Assembly: GCF_022288805.1 (NCBI RefSeq)
Contig: NZ_JAKOPM010000017.1
Location: 1 to 43,641, forward strand
Direction: 5' to 3'
Source: Corynebacterium yonathiae
GTDB lineage: Bacteria > Actinomycetota > Actinomycetes > Mycobacteriales > Mycobacteriaceae
Length of the DNA stretch: 43,641 nt
Part shown: piece by piece, positions 25,063-33,431 of the stretch
How positions within the stretch are numbered: the first letter of the stretch is position 1
Layout of the letters: each line of letters begins with the position of its first letter
Notes under the pieces: model-generated
The model's database searches: none
Told to the model about the DNA's origin: nothing
What the model saw: only the letters and a program-made list of their open reading frames with translations
Made by a program: the position numbers and the translations under genes

Positions 25063-25592
25063 TAGGCTGCATCCTTTCGGTCGTAGGTTAAAAAGCGGTA
25101 TTTCATGGGGAGATCGCTGGCCTCTTGGTCCGGGAGCTCCAGGTGGCCCTTGGCGGAGGTGAGCCAGTCGGTGCTGTGGGCGAGGCCGAATTCCTCTGGG
25201 ATTTCGGGGGCATAGATGGATTTATCGCCGTAGGTGCTTCCGATATTGACGCCCATGAGGGTGACCTCAATGCGGTCAACCTGGTCCAAGGTGGCGGAGT
25301 AGATTTGGCCGCCGCCGATGACCCAGGCGTCGGAAAGCGGGGGCATAGCGGTGATGACCTGCGCGCCGGCGGACCACTGGCCGGGCGTGCGGGAGGAGAG
25401 CACGAAATTCTCCCTGCTGGGAAGGGGGCGGAATTTAGGATTGAGCGACTCCCAGGTTTTCCGCCCCATGATGACCGGCGCACCCATGGTCACGTCCTTA
25501 AAATGCTTGAGGTCTTCCGGCACGTGCCAGGGCATTTGCTCGCCATCGCCAATGATTCCGTCCAGGGACTGTGCCCAGATTGCGCCCAACAT
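25062..25592 (-). CDS. folA: dihydrofolate reductase
   Basis: This encodes 176 residues and reduces dihydrofolate to tetrahydrofolate with NADPH, feeding thymidylate and one-carbon metabolism. Standard motifs: AIWAQSLDGIIGDGEQMPWHVPEDLKHFK, with the catalytic acidic position in PEDLKHF, the NADPH loop VIMGRKTWESL, and WVIGGGQIY. A few actinobacterial insertions are present. It is coupled to thyA by a TAATG overlap upstream and to the glutaredoxin gene in the same way downstream. Confidence 0.96.
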   Translation of the reverse strand: MLGAIWAQSLDGIIGDGEQMPWHVPEDLKHFKDVTMGAPVIMGRKTWESLNPKFRPLPSRENFVLSSRTPGQWSAGAQVITAMPPLSDAWVIGGGQIYSATLDQVDRIEVTLMGVNIGSTYGDKSIYAPEIPEEFGLAHSTDWLTSAKGHLELPDQEASDLPMKYRFLTYDRKDAA

Positions 25593-26395
25593 TAGACGGA
25601 TACCTGCGCCTTGATGGTGGGGTGGGGGTCGTAGCCCTCAACCTCAAAGTCGGCGAAGTCATAGGAGAACATATCCTCCGCCTTGTGCAGGTTGAGCTGC
25701 GGGTACGGGCGGGGTTCGCGGGAAAGCTGCTCTTTGACCTGCTCCACGTGGTCGTTATAAATATGGCAATCGCCGCCGGTCCAGATGAGCTCGCCCACCT
25801 TGAGCCCGGCCTGCTGGGCAAACATGTGGGTCAGTGCCGCATAGGAAGCGATATTGAACGGAACACCCAAGAACATATCGGCCGAGCGCTGGTAGACCTG
25901 CATGGACAAGGTGCCATCGGCCACGTAGAGCTGGAAGAGCAAGTGGCAGGGCATCAGCGCCATCTTGTCTAGCTCCGCAACGTTCCATGCAGAGACCAAG
26001 TTGCGGCGCGAGTCTGGATTAGTCTTCAGAGTATCGAGCGCCTGCTGAATCTGGTCAATGTGCTGGCCATCCGGGGTGGGCCAGGAGCGCCACTGCACGC
26101 CGTAGACCGGCCCTAGCTCGCCATTGTCATCCGCCCACTCATTCCAGATGCGGACCTTATTGTCCTGCAGGAATTTGATATTGGATTCGCCTTTGAGGAA
26201 CCACAAAAGCTCGCCCAATACCGCGTGGAAATAGACCTTCTTGGTGGTCAGCAGCGGGAAAGACTCGGCCAGGTTATAACGCAGCTGCGCACCAAAAATA
26301 GAGCGCGTGCCGGTACCGGTGCGATCGCCTTTGGGCGTGCCGGTCTCTAGGACCTTGTGCAACAGATCCTCGTACGGGGTCTCAATCATGGGCAT
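25592..26395 (-). CDS. thyA: thymidylate synthase
   Basis: This encodes 267 residues. It methylates dUMP with methylenetetrahydrofolate, yielding dTMP and dihydrofolate, which folA recycles. The nucleophile is Cys150 in [15 protein letters not shown]. Other hallmarks are [35 protein letters not shown] and [11 protein letters not shown]. The start (ATG 26395, [12 protein letters not shown]) lies 4 nt after the cysQ stop and gives the usual family length; ATG 26389 is a near alternative. Upstream codons in frame belong to cysQ sequence. Confidence 0.96.
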   Translation of the reverse strand: MPMIETPYEDLLHKVLETGTPKGDRTGTGTRSIFGAQLRYNLAESFPLLTTKKVYFHAVLGELLWFLKGESNIKFLQDNKVRIWNEWADDNGELGPVYGVQWRSWPTPDGQHIDQIQQALDTLKTNPDSRRNLVSAWNVAELDKMALMPCHLLFQLYVADGTLSMQVYQRSADMFLGVPFNIASYAALTHMFAQQAGLKVGELIWTGGDCHIYNDHVEQVKEQLSREPRPYPQLNLHKAEDMFSYDFADFEVEGYDPHPTIKAQVSV

Positions 26396-26399
26396 TAGT

Positions 26400-27158
26400 T
26401 TAGAAGCCGCCGTTCTCCTCGGCAAAGGCCTGGGCGTGCTTCAAGATCTCATCCTTGAGCTCGGGGCGGCAGATGAGGATGTCTGGGATGAAGGTGTCCT
26501 CATTATTGAAGCGGATTTCGGAGCCATCGAGGCGGCAGCAGTGTAGACCGGAGGCTTGGGCGACGCCCACCGGCGCGGCCTGATCCCACTCGTACTGGCC
26601 ACCGGCGTGGATATAACCGTCATAATCGCCGAGCAGCACGTGCATGGCCTTGGCACCCGCGGAGCCGACGCCCACGACTTCATAGCCCATTTTCTCCGCA
26701 ATATAGTCGGCTACCTTGGGCGGGCGATTGCGGGAGACGACGAACTTCTTAGACAACGGGCCGGTGACCGCCCGAACGTCCGAGGACTTAAAGGTAACGC
26801 CGAGATCCGGCAGGCCCACTGCTGCGTGGATAGGAATACCATTTTCTACCAAGGCGATGTGCACGGCCCAGTCCTGGCGGCCGGTGGCAAATTCTTTGGT
26901 GCCGTCGAGCGGATCCACGATCCACACGCGGTCCTTCTTCAAACGGGCCAGGTCATCGGAGGCTTCCTCAGAGAGCATGCCGTCCTGGGGACGGTGCTGC
27001 TCGAGGACGCGGGCGATCCATTCTTGGGCGGCTTCATCGCCGGCGTCGCCAAGCGAAAGGCCCCGTAGCAGGCCCCCGTTGCGCACGCCTTTCAGGATCT
27101 CACCGCAGCCCTGGGCGAGGGAATTGGTCAGGCGGGAATCAGAAATCTCGACGGTCAT
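26400..27158 (-). CDS. cysQ: 3'(2'),5'-bisphosphate nucleotidase
   Basis: This encodes 252 residues of the inositol monophosphatase superfamily. It hydrolyses PAP/PAPS, the by-product of sulfate assimilation and sulfation. Metal-binding motifs are MLSEEASDD (61-69), [13 protein letters not shown] (78-90) and [11 protein letters not shown] near residue 196. C. glutamicum has the same gene first in the cysQ-thyA-folA order. There is no Shine-Dalgarno; TAATGT lies 7 nt before ATG 27158, which favours this start over the GTG three codons upstream and suggests a leaderless message. Confidence 0.95.
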   Translation of the reverse strand: MTVEISDSRLTNSLAQGCGEILKGVRNGGLLRGLSLGDAGDEAAQEWIARVLEQHRPQDGMLSEEASDDLARLKKDRVWIVDPLDGTKEFATGRQDWAVHIALVENGIPIHAAVGLPDLGVTFKSSDVRAVTGPLSKKFVVSRNRPPKVADYIAEKMGYEVVGVGSAGAKAMHVLLGDYDGYIHAGGQYEWDQAAPVGVAQASGLHCCRLDGSEIRFNNEDTFIPDILICRPELKDEILKHAQAFAEENGGF

Positions 27159-27165
27159 GGTGCCC

Positions 27166-27171
27166 ACATTA
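27166..27171 (-). promoter_or_regulatory. leaderless -10 hexamer of cysQ
   Basis: Reading leftward, TAATGT, 7 nt, then the cysQ ATG. It is only 10 bp from the oppositely directed lhr -10. Confidence 0.45.
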
Positions 27172-27181
27172 CAACGCGGAC

Positions 27182-27187
27182 TAGAGT
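27182..27187 (+). promoter_or_regulatory. leaderless -10 hexamer of lhr
   Basis: TAGAGT (TANANT), 6 nt, then ATG 27194. It faces away from the cysQ -10 within the same 35-bp gap. Confidence 0.5.
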
Positions 27188-27193
27188 GTGGGC

Positions 27194-30100
27194 ATGCCAG
27201 AAAACATCCTCGACCGCTTCCGGCCTCAAGTAGCGCAGTGGTTTCGGGATGTATTTGCTGCCCCCACCGCCGTGCAGGCGCAGGCCTGGGAAAAGATTTC
27301 CCGCGGTGAGCACGCCCTTGTGGTAGCTCCTACCGGTTCCGGTAAGACGCTCGCCGCGTTCTTGTGGGCGCTGAATAGTTTGGTCGAGCGCGAAGGCCAG
27401 CTGGCGCTGCCGGTGGGCTCAGGCGCCTCGGGATCCGCTGCTGGGGTTAAAGTCCTCTATATTTCCCCGCTGAAGGCACTAGGCGTGGACGTGGAAAATA
27501 ACTTGCGCGCCCCGCTGACCGGGATTGCCCGCACTGCGGAGAACTTAGGACTGGATGTTCCGGATATTTCGGTGGGCGTGCGCTCGGGGGATACGCCCTC
27601 GGGGGAGCGTGCGCGGCAGGTGCGCAAGCCGCCGGATATTTTGATTACCACCCCGGAGTCAGCCTATTTGATGCTTACCTCTAAGGCGGCGGGGATTTTG
27701 AAGACGGTGGATACCGTCATTATCGATGAGATTCATGCCCTGGCTGGCACCAAGCGCGGCGTGCACCTGGCGCTGACCTTGGAGCGCCTACAGCAGGTGG
27801 CAGGGGACTTCCAGCGCATTGGGCTTTCTGCCACCGTGCGGCCACTGTCCGCGGTATCGAATTTCTTAGGCGGCAACCGCCCGGTAGAAATTGTGGCGCC
27901 GGCCGCGGAGAAGAAGTGGCAGCTGGACGTGCACGTGCCGGTAGAGGATATGTCCGATCTGCCGACGCCGGAGCAAGGCTCCACCATCGGAGAGATGACG
28001 GTGGATGATGCGATTGGCATCAGCTCTCCTTCCGTGGATGAGTCCGCGCTGCCCACGGCCAAGTCCATCTGGCCGTTTATTGAGGATGACCTCTATGCGG
28101 AAATCATGGCGCATCGCTCCACGCTGGTATTTGTCAACTCCCGCCGCACGGCCGAGCGGCTGACCAGCCGGCTCAATGAGCTCTATGCGCAAGAGCACGA
28201 TCCGGATTCGCTGTCGCCCGAGACCCGCCGGGACCCAGCCCAGCTGATGAAGCAGGTCGACGTCGCCGGCAAGGCCCCGGCGGTTATCGCCCGCGCCCAC
28301 CACGGCTCGGTGTCTAAGGATGAACGCGCGATGACTGAAACCATGCTGAAAGAAGGAACGCTCAAGGCCGTGGTGGCCACAAGCTCGCTAGAGCTGGGCA
28401 TCGATATGGGTGCAGTGGAGCTAGTCGTGCAGGTGGAATCGCCGCCTTCGGTGGCCTCCGGCCTGCAGCGCGTGGGCCGCGCCGGGCACTTTGTGGGCGC
28501 GGTCTCGCACGGGTCCTTCTATCCCAAGCACCGCGCGGATCTGGTGCAGTCCACACTGACGGTATCGCGCATGCGCGCCGGGCTTATTGAAGAACTGCAT
28601 ACCCCGCGCAACCCGTTGGATGTGCTAGCGCAGCAAACGGTGGCGGCGGTGGCTGCGGCTGGCGAGGACGGGCTCGATGCCGATGAGTGGTATGAGATGG
28701 TCCGCCGGGCCTGGCCCTACCGCGATCTGGCGCGGGAGGTTTATGACTCCGTGCTGGACCTGGTAAGCGGCGTCTATCCGTCTACGGACTTTGCTGAACT
28801 TAAACCCCGCGTGGTCTATGACCGAGTGGCGGGAGTGATGACCGCCCGGCCTGGTGCCCAGCGGGTGGCCGTCACCAGTGGCGGCACGATTCCGGATAGG
28901 GGCATGTTTGGCGTATTCCTCTATACCGGCTCGGGTGAGGGCTCCGGGGGTGCTCCGCGCCGGGTGGGCGAACTGGATGAAGAGATGGTTTATGAGTCCC
29001 GGGTGGGCGATGTATTTACCTTGGGCGCTACCAGTTGGCGCATCGAAGACATCACCCGTGACCAGGTGTTGGTCACGCCCGCGCCGGGGCACACCGGGCG
29101 CTTGCCGTTTTGGAATGGCGATGGCGCGGGCCGCCCCTATGAGTTGGGTAAGGCGCTAGGTGAGTATCGCCGCGAGGTCTTTTCCTCGCCGGAGATCATT
29201 GCGGATGCCGATGATAATGCGCGCTCCAATATCGTGGCCTATCTGCAGGAGCAAAATGAAGCCACTGGTGTCATCCCGGATGAAAAGACGCTGGTGCTCG
29301 AGCGCTTCCGCGATGAGCTAGGCGATTGGCGCGTGGTGCTACATACCCCGTTTGGCCGGCCGGTCAACTCCGCATGGGCGCTAGCGGTAGGCGCCCGGGT
29401 AGGCGAACGCACCGGCATGGATCCGCAGGCGGTAGCCGGCGATGATGGCATCGTGCTGCGCCTGCCGGAAGCAGAATCCGAGCCCGATGGGTCCATCTTC
29501 GCCTTCGACGCCGATGAGATAGCGGATATCGTGGCCGAGCAGGTGGGCAACTCCGCGCTCTTTGCCTCCCGCTTCCGCGAGTGTGCGGCGCGTGCGCTGC
29601 TCTTACCTCGGCGCAATCCCGGCAAGCGCGCGCCGTTGTGGCAGCAGCGCCAGCGCGCCGAGCAGCTTTTGGACGTTGCCCGTAAGTACCCGTCCTTTCC
29701 CATCATCTTGGAGACGGTGCGCGAGTGCGTCCAAGACGTCTACGATGTCCCAGCTCTTACGGAGGTCATGCGGGAGCTGGGGCACCGCCGCCTCCGCATT
29801 GCAGAGGTCACCACCGAACAGCCCTCGCCTTTTGCCTCTTCGCTGCTGTTTAACTACACCGGCGCGTTCATGTACGAGGGCGATTCCCCGTTAGCAGAAA
29901 AGCGCGCGGCCGCCCTGGCCCTTGACCCGGCGCTTTTGGCCAAATTGCTCGGCACGGTGGAGCTGCGCGAGCTGCTCGATCCGGAGATTATCGCCGAGGT
30001 CCACGCCCAGCTCCAACGCACCGACCCCTCGCGCCGGGCCCGCACCACCGAAGAGGTAGCGGACCTCCTGCGCGTGCTCGGGCCGATTCCCGTAGACGAG

Positions 30101-31993
30101 CTGGGCGAGCACACCGACGTGCCGCTTTCCGCCCTGGACCAGCTGGGCACGCGGATTATGCGCGTGCGGATCGGCGGACGGGAGCACCTGGCTCAAGCCC
30201 AGGATGCACCCCTGCTTCGCGACGCCCTAGGCATCCCCATTCCTCCCGGCATCCCCGCCCAAGTGGCAACCATTTCTGATGCCTTGCCGCAGCTGGTCTC
30301 GCGCTGGGCGCGCACCCGCGGGCCCTTCGTATTGCGCGACCTTACCGAGGCCTTCGGCATTTCCGTCTCTGCCGCGCATACCGTTCTCGGCGCGCTTGAT
30401 GGGGTAGTAGAAGGCCGCTACCGCCAGGGCATCGACGAGCAGGAATACTGCGCCGCAGTGGTGCTCAAGACCATCCGCTCTCGCTCGCTCGCCGCTGCGC
30501 GTGCCGCTACCGAGCCGGTTTCGGGTGCCACTTTTGCCCGCTTTTTGCCGGAGTGGCATAGCATCGCACCGGCTGGAAAGCGCCCGGCCCTGCGCGGGGC
30601 CGATGGTGTCTTTTCCGTCATCGAGCAGCTAGCCGGGGTGCGCCTGCCAGCCTCCGCGTGGGAATCGCTCATCCTGCCCGCGCGGGTGGGAGATTATTCG
30701 CCCACCATGCTCGATGAACTTACCTCCAATGGTGAGGTGCTCATCCTCGGCGCCGGCAAGGCCGGCGCGGCAGACCCCTGGATCATGCTGCTGCCCTCGG
30801 ATTACGCGGCCCAGCTAGCCCCGGAAACCGATGCCGAGGGCGTGAGCATGCTGCAGCGCGCCATCCTCGATGTTCTGGGCCGCGGCGGCGGTTTCCTCTT
30901 TGCCGATATCGCCGCCGAGGTCCCCGGCACCACCGAGGAGACCCGCGAGGCCCTCTGGGGCTTGGTGGAGATGGGCTTGGTAAGCCCCGATTCCTTCGCA
31001 CCGTTGCGTACCCGGTTGTCTTCCGGCGGCTCGCGCTCCGGCCGCACCGCGCATCGCTCGAAGCGGCGGCCCACCCGCTCCCGCCTGCGCATGGGGCGCA
31101 CCTCCTTTGCCCAAGCTCAGAACGCTGCGGGCGCGCAGACCCCGCCCGATGTGATGGGCCGATGGTCGCTTGCCGTGCCCGCCGCCACCGATGCCACCTC
31201 CCGCTCCGTGGCACACGGCGAGGCCTGGCTCGACCGGTATGGCGTGCTCACCCGCGGCTCCGTCGTGGCCGAAGACGTGCTCGGTGGCTTTGCGCTGGCC
31301 TATAAGGTGCTCTCCGGCTTCGAAGAATCCGGCAAGGCCATGCGCGGCTATGTCATCGATGGGCTGGGCGCCGCCCAATTTTCTACCCCCGCCATCATCG
31401 ACCGCCTGCGCGGCCTGGCCGATTCCCCGGATGTCACCGGCTGGCCGTCTGGCTCTACCGAGCCCGATACCTTTGTCCTCGCCGCCTGCGACCCGGCCAA
31501 TCCCTACGGTGCGGCCCTGCCCTGGCCACAGCGCGACGACGCCGATGGCAAAGCCACCGGGGGCCCCACCCGCTCGGCCGGCGCACTGGTGGTGCTTATC
31601 GACGGCCTTCCCATCGCCCACCTCACCCGCGGCGGGAAAACCCTCACCACCTTCCTGGAATCGCTGCCGGGTGGCATCGACCCGGCGGAGGTATATCCCC
31701 GCCTGGTAAGCGCGCTTACAGACATGGTGGCAAGGGGAGTGGTGTCCCCGTTGGTTATCGAAAAGTGCAATGGCAGTCCCATTCATAAGACCGATGCCGC
31801 CGCCCACCTGCGCGAAGCCGGTGCCGGAATTACTCCTAAGGGCGTGCGCATCTCCGCACGCGCCGCTGCTCCGCGCACCCCACGTGCAGGACGCCGCGCC
31901 AGCGAGGCCATCGAAGAACTCAGCTTTGATGATCCGCCGCCTGCACCGCGCAATAATGGTGGCTTCCGCCCGCGCGGCGGGTACCGTCGCTAA
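27194..31993 (+). CDS. lhr: Lhr-type ATP-dependent DNA/RNA helicase
   Basis: This encodes 1599 residues of a very large superfamily 2 helicase. N-terminal RecA domains carry Walker A PTGSGKT (46-52), a DEIH box near 178-181, SATVRPL, and the second-domain motifs VVATSSLELGIDMG and GLQRVGRAGH. After the winged-helix and Lhr core comes a long Lhr-C-terminal domain. The protein is somewhat longer than typical Lhr (about 1500-1540), with a basic, low-complexity insert near 1273-1315 (SSGGSRSGRTAHRSKRRPTR). Lhr unwinds DNA:RNA and DNA duplexes and is linked to mutagen resistance in mycobacteria. It is followed closely by nei2, as in Rv3296-Rv3297. An in-frame GTG two codons upstream is less likely. 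Confidence 0.95.
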   Translation: MPENILDRFRPQVAQWFRDVFAAPTAVQAQAWEKISRGEHALVVAPTGSGKTLAAFLWALNSLVEREGQLALPVGSGASGSAAGVKVLYISPLKALGVDVENNLRAPLTGIARTAENLGLDVPDISVGVRSGDTPSGERARQVRKPPDILITTPESAYLMLTSKAAGILKTVDTVIIDEIHALAGTKRGVHLALTLERLQQVAGDFQRIGLSATVRPLSAVSNFLGGNRPVEIVAPAAEKKWQLDVHVPVEDMSDLPTPEQGSTIGEMTVDDAIGISSPSVDESALPTAKSIWPFIEDDLYAEIMAHRSTLVFVNSRRTAERLTSRLNELYAQEHDPDSLSPETRRDPAQLMKQVDVAGKAPAVIARAHHGSVSKDERAMTETMLKEGTLKAVVATSSLELGIDMGAVELVVQVESPPSVASGLQRVGRAGHFVGAVSHGSFYPKHRADLVQSTLTVSRMRAGLIEELHTPRNPLDVLAQQTVAAVAAAGEDGLDADEWYEMVRRAWPYRDLAREVYDSVLDLVSGVYPSTDFAELKPRVVYDRVAGVMTARPGAQRVAVTSGGTIPDRGMFGVFLYTGSGEGSGGAPRRVGELDEEMVYESRVGDVFTLGATSWRIEDITRDQVLVTPAPGHTGRLPFWNGDGAGRPYELGKALGEYRREVFSSPEIIADADDNARSNIVAYLQEQNEATGVIPDEKTLVLERFRDELGDWRVVLHTPFGRPVNSAWALAVGARVGERTGMDPQAVAGDDGIVLRLPEAESEPDGSIFAFDADEIADIVAEQVGNSALFASRFRECAARALLLPRRNPGKRAPLWQQRQRAEQLLDVARKYPSFPIILETVRECVQDVYDVPALTEVMRELGHRRLRIAEVTTEQPSPFASSLLFNYTGAFMYEGDSPLAEKRAAALALDPALLAKLLGTVELRELLDPEIIAEVHAQLQRTDPSRRARTTEEVADLLRVLGPIPVDELGEHTDVPLSALDQLGTRIMRVRIGGREHLAQAQDAPLLRDALGIPIPPGIPAQVATISDALPQLVSRWARTRGPFVLRDLTEAFGISVSAAHTVLGALDGVVEGRYRQGIDEQEYCAAVVLKTIRSRSLAAARAATEPVSGATFARFLPEWHSIAPAGKRPALRGADGVFSVIEQLAGVRLPASAWESLILPARVGDYSPTMLDELTSNGEVLILGAGKAGAADPWIMLLPSDYAAQLAPETDAEGVSMLQRAILDVLGRGGGFLFADIAAEVPGTTEETREALWGLVEMGLVSPDSFAPLRTRLSSGGSRSGRTAHRSKRRPTRSRLRMGRTSFAQAQNAAGAQTPPDVMGRWSLAVPAATDATSRSVAHGEAWLDRYGVLTRGSVVAEDVLGGFALAYKVLSGFEESGKAMRGYVIDGLGAAQFSTPAIIDRLRGLADSPDVTGWPSGSTEPDTFVLAACDPANPYGAALPWPQRDDADGKATGGPTRSAGALVVLIDGLPIAHLTRGGKTLTTFLESLPGGIDPAEVYPRLVSALTDMVARGVVSPLVIEKCNGSPIHKTDAAAHLREAGAGITPKGVRISARAAAPRTPRAGRRASEAIEELSFDDPPPAPRNNGGFRPRGGYRR

Positions 31994-32011
31994 AGATCCA
32001 CTGGAGGTGTT

Positions 32012-32830
32012 ATGCCCGAAGGCGATTCCGTCCTGCAGCTATCCAACCGCCTGCAGTTCATGGCCGGACGCGAGGTCACCGGCTGTTCCGTGCGTGTACC
32101 GCGCTACGCCACCGTGCATCTAGACGGCATGGTGTGCGAGCGCGTCTGGCCCTATGGCAAGCACCTCTTCATGCAATTCGACCAGACCATCGTGCACACT
32201 CACCTCAAGATGGAAGGTACCTGGGCCATCCATTACGCAGGCGACCGCTGGCGCAAACCCGGACATACCGCGCGCATCGTCCTGCAGCTAGCCAACTCCC
32301 CGCGCGATATTGAGGTTGTAGGTCACCAGCTAGGCTTCGTGGATATCTATCCCGCCGACCAATACCATCAGCGCATCGCCCACCTTGGACCGGATATTCT
32401 CGACCCCGACTGGGATCGCGAAGAAGCCCTGCGGCGGCTAAATAACCGTCCCCAACGCGCCATCGGCGCGGCGCTGCTCGACCAAAAGGTCGTCGCCGGC
32501 ATCGGCAATGAATACCGCGCCGAGGCCTGTTTCCTAGCGGGGGTGCACCCGGCCACACCAGTATCTGCGGTGGATACCGCCCGCATCCTCGACATTTCTC
32601 GGCGCATCATGTGGGCTAATCGCACCTCCCCGGTGCGCGTGACCACCGGCGTGCGCCGCGCCGGGGAGACGACCTATGTCTTCGGCCGCAATCGCAAGCG
32701 CTGCCGCCGCTGCGGCACCTTCATTACCAAGGGCGCACTCGGCGGTGTGGATGCCGGCGGCGATGAAGGCGAACTCGAGCGCATCATCTGGTGGTGCCCG
32801 CATTGCCAGCCGCTCCACCCCGCGAAATAA
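32012..32830 (+). CDS. Fpg/Nei-family DNA glycosylase (Nei2-like)
   Basis: This encodes 272 residues. The mature N-terminus MPEGDSV has the catalytic Pro2 and Glu3. The helix-two-turn-helix region reads LDQKVVAGIGNEYRAEACF, and the C-terminal zinc finger uses CRRCGTF and WWCPHCQ. It removes oxidised pyrimidines (or purines) and nicks the abasic site. GGAGG lies before the ATG, 18 nt after the lhr stop, so it is co-transcribed with lhr. The same pairing (lhr-nei) in mycobacteria supports a shared repair role. Whether it acts like endonuclease VIII or Fpg cannot be decided by eye. Confidence 0.93.
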   Translation: MPEGDSVLQLSNRLQFMAGREVTGCSVRVPRYATVHLDGMVCERVWPYGKHLFMQFDQTIVHTHLKMEGTWAIHYAGDRWRKPGHTARIVLQLANSPRDIEVVGHQLGFVDIYPADQYHQRIAHLGPDILDPDWDREEALRRLNNRPQRAIGAALLDQKVVAGIGNEYRAEACFLAGVHPATPVSAVDTARILDISRRIMWANRTSPVRVTTGVRRAGETTYVFGRNRKRCRRCGTFITKGALGGVDAGGDEGELERIIWWCPHCQPLHPAK

Positions 32831-32841
32831 GATTCCCGCGC

Positions 32842-32847
32842 TAGTGT
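32842..32847 (+). promoter_or_regulatory. possible leaderless -10 of the yccF gene
   Basis: TAGTGT, 7 nt (GGGGGAC), then ATG 32855. The G-run in between could instead be a close ribosome site. Confidence 0.35.
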
Positions 32848-32854
32848 GGGGGAC

Positions 32855-33268
32855 ATGCGTACCTTTCTTAACATCGTTTGGTTTATCACCGGCGGGTTCC
32901 TCCTAGCCCTTGCCTATTTCCTCTTTGGCATCATTGCCTGCATCTTCATCGTTACTATCCCCGCGGGCGTGGCGTCGTTCCGCATGGCCAATTTCGCCCT
33001 GTGGCCATTTGGCCGCTCGGTAGTGCAGCCAGTCAAAGGCAGCGGCTCCATGTCCACCTTCTCCAATGTCGTGTGGTTCGTCGTCGCCGGCCTGTGGCTG
33101 GCCATTGGGCACGTAACCACCGCGGCGGCACAGGTAGTGACCATCGTGGGAATTCCGGCCGCGCTGGCCAACCTGAAGATGATCCCGGTGACTTGTTTCC
33201 CGTTTGGCCGCCGAATTGTGAACTCGGAGGAGATCCCCTTCGGCTGGGAGCCGATGGTCAAACTTTAA
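32855..33268 (+). CDS. YccF-domain inner-membrane protein
   Basis: This encodes 137 residues made of two YccF (DUF307) units, starting MRTFLNIVWFITGGFLLAL and STFSNVVWFVVAGLWLAIGH, each with a hydrophobic pair and an IPAG/GIPAALA-type turn followed by FxLWPFGR or CFPFGRR. Four membrane segments are predicted. Function is unknown. It may be read from the lhr-nei2 transcript or its own start. A long perfect inverted repeat follows. Confidence 0.92.
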   Translation: MRTFLNIVWFITGGFLLALAYFLFGIIACIFIVTIPAGVASFRMANFALWPFGRSVVQPVKGSGSMSTFSNVVWFVVAGLWLAIGHVTTAAAQVVTIVGIPAALANLKMIPVTCFPFGRRIVNSEEIPFGWEPMVKL

Positions 33269-33284
33269 GCGCCGGACCGCAGAC

Positions 33285-33341
33285 AAAACAAGCACGTTCT
33301 GCCCAATTTCGTGCTGATTATGGGCAGAACGTGCTTGTTTT
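33285..33341. terminator. 21-bp perfect inverted repeat, bidirectional terminator
   Basis: The arms at 33285-33305 and 33321-33341 are exact reverse complements with a 15-nt loop. The left arm starts AAAAC and the right arm ends GTTTT, so both strands have a T-run. It stands between the convergent yccF and pgi genes. The loop also carries a CGTGCT that could pair with AGCACG in the left arm, giving a competing small hairpin. The arm length is unusual for a simple terminator. Confidence 0.8.
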
Positions 33342-33371
33342 ATAATGCCTTGGGGAGAAAGACCATAAAGC

Positions 33372-33419
33372 AGCCGCGCTATCCGCCCGCGGAAGGTTCG
33401 AAAGCGGGTTAACGCGGCT
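33372..33419 (-). terminator. GC-rich hairpin past the pgi stop
   Basis: AGCCGCG at 33372-33378 pairs with CGCGGCT at 33413-33419, with an inner CCCGC (33386-33390) and GCGGG (33404-33408). It lies 13 nt beyond the pgi stop, reading leftward. The T-run is weak, so it is a probable but not certain terminator. Confidence 0.5.
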
Positions 33420-33431
33420 AAAAGTGGGCGT

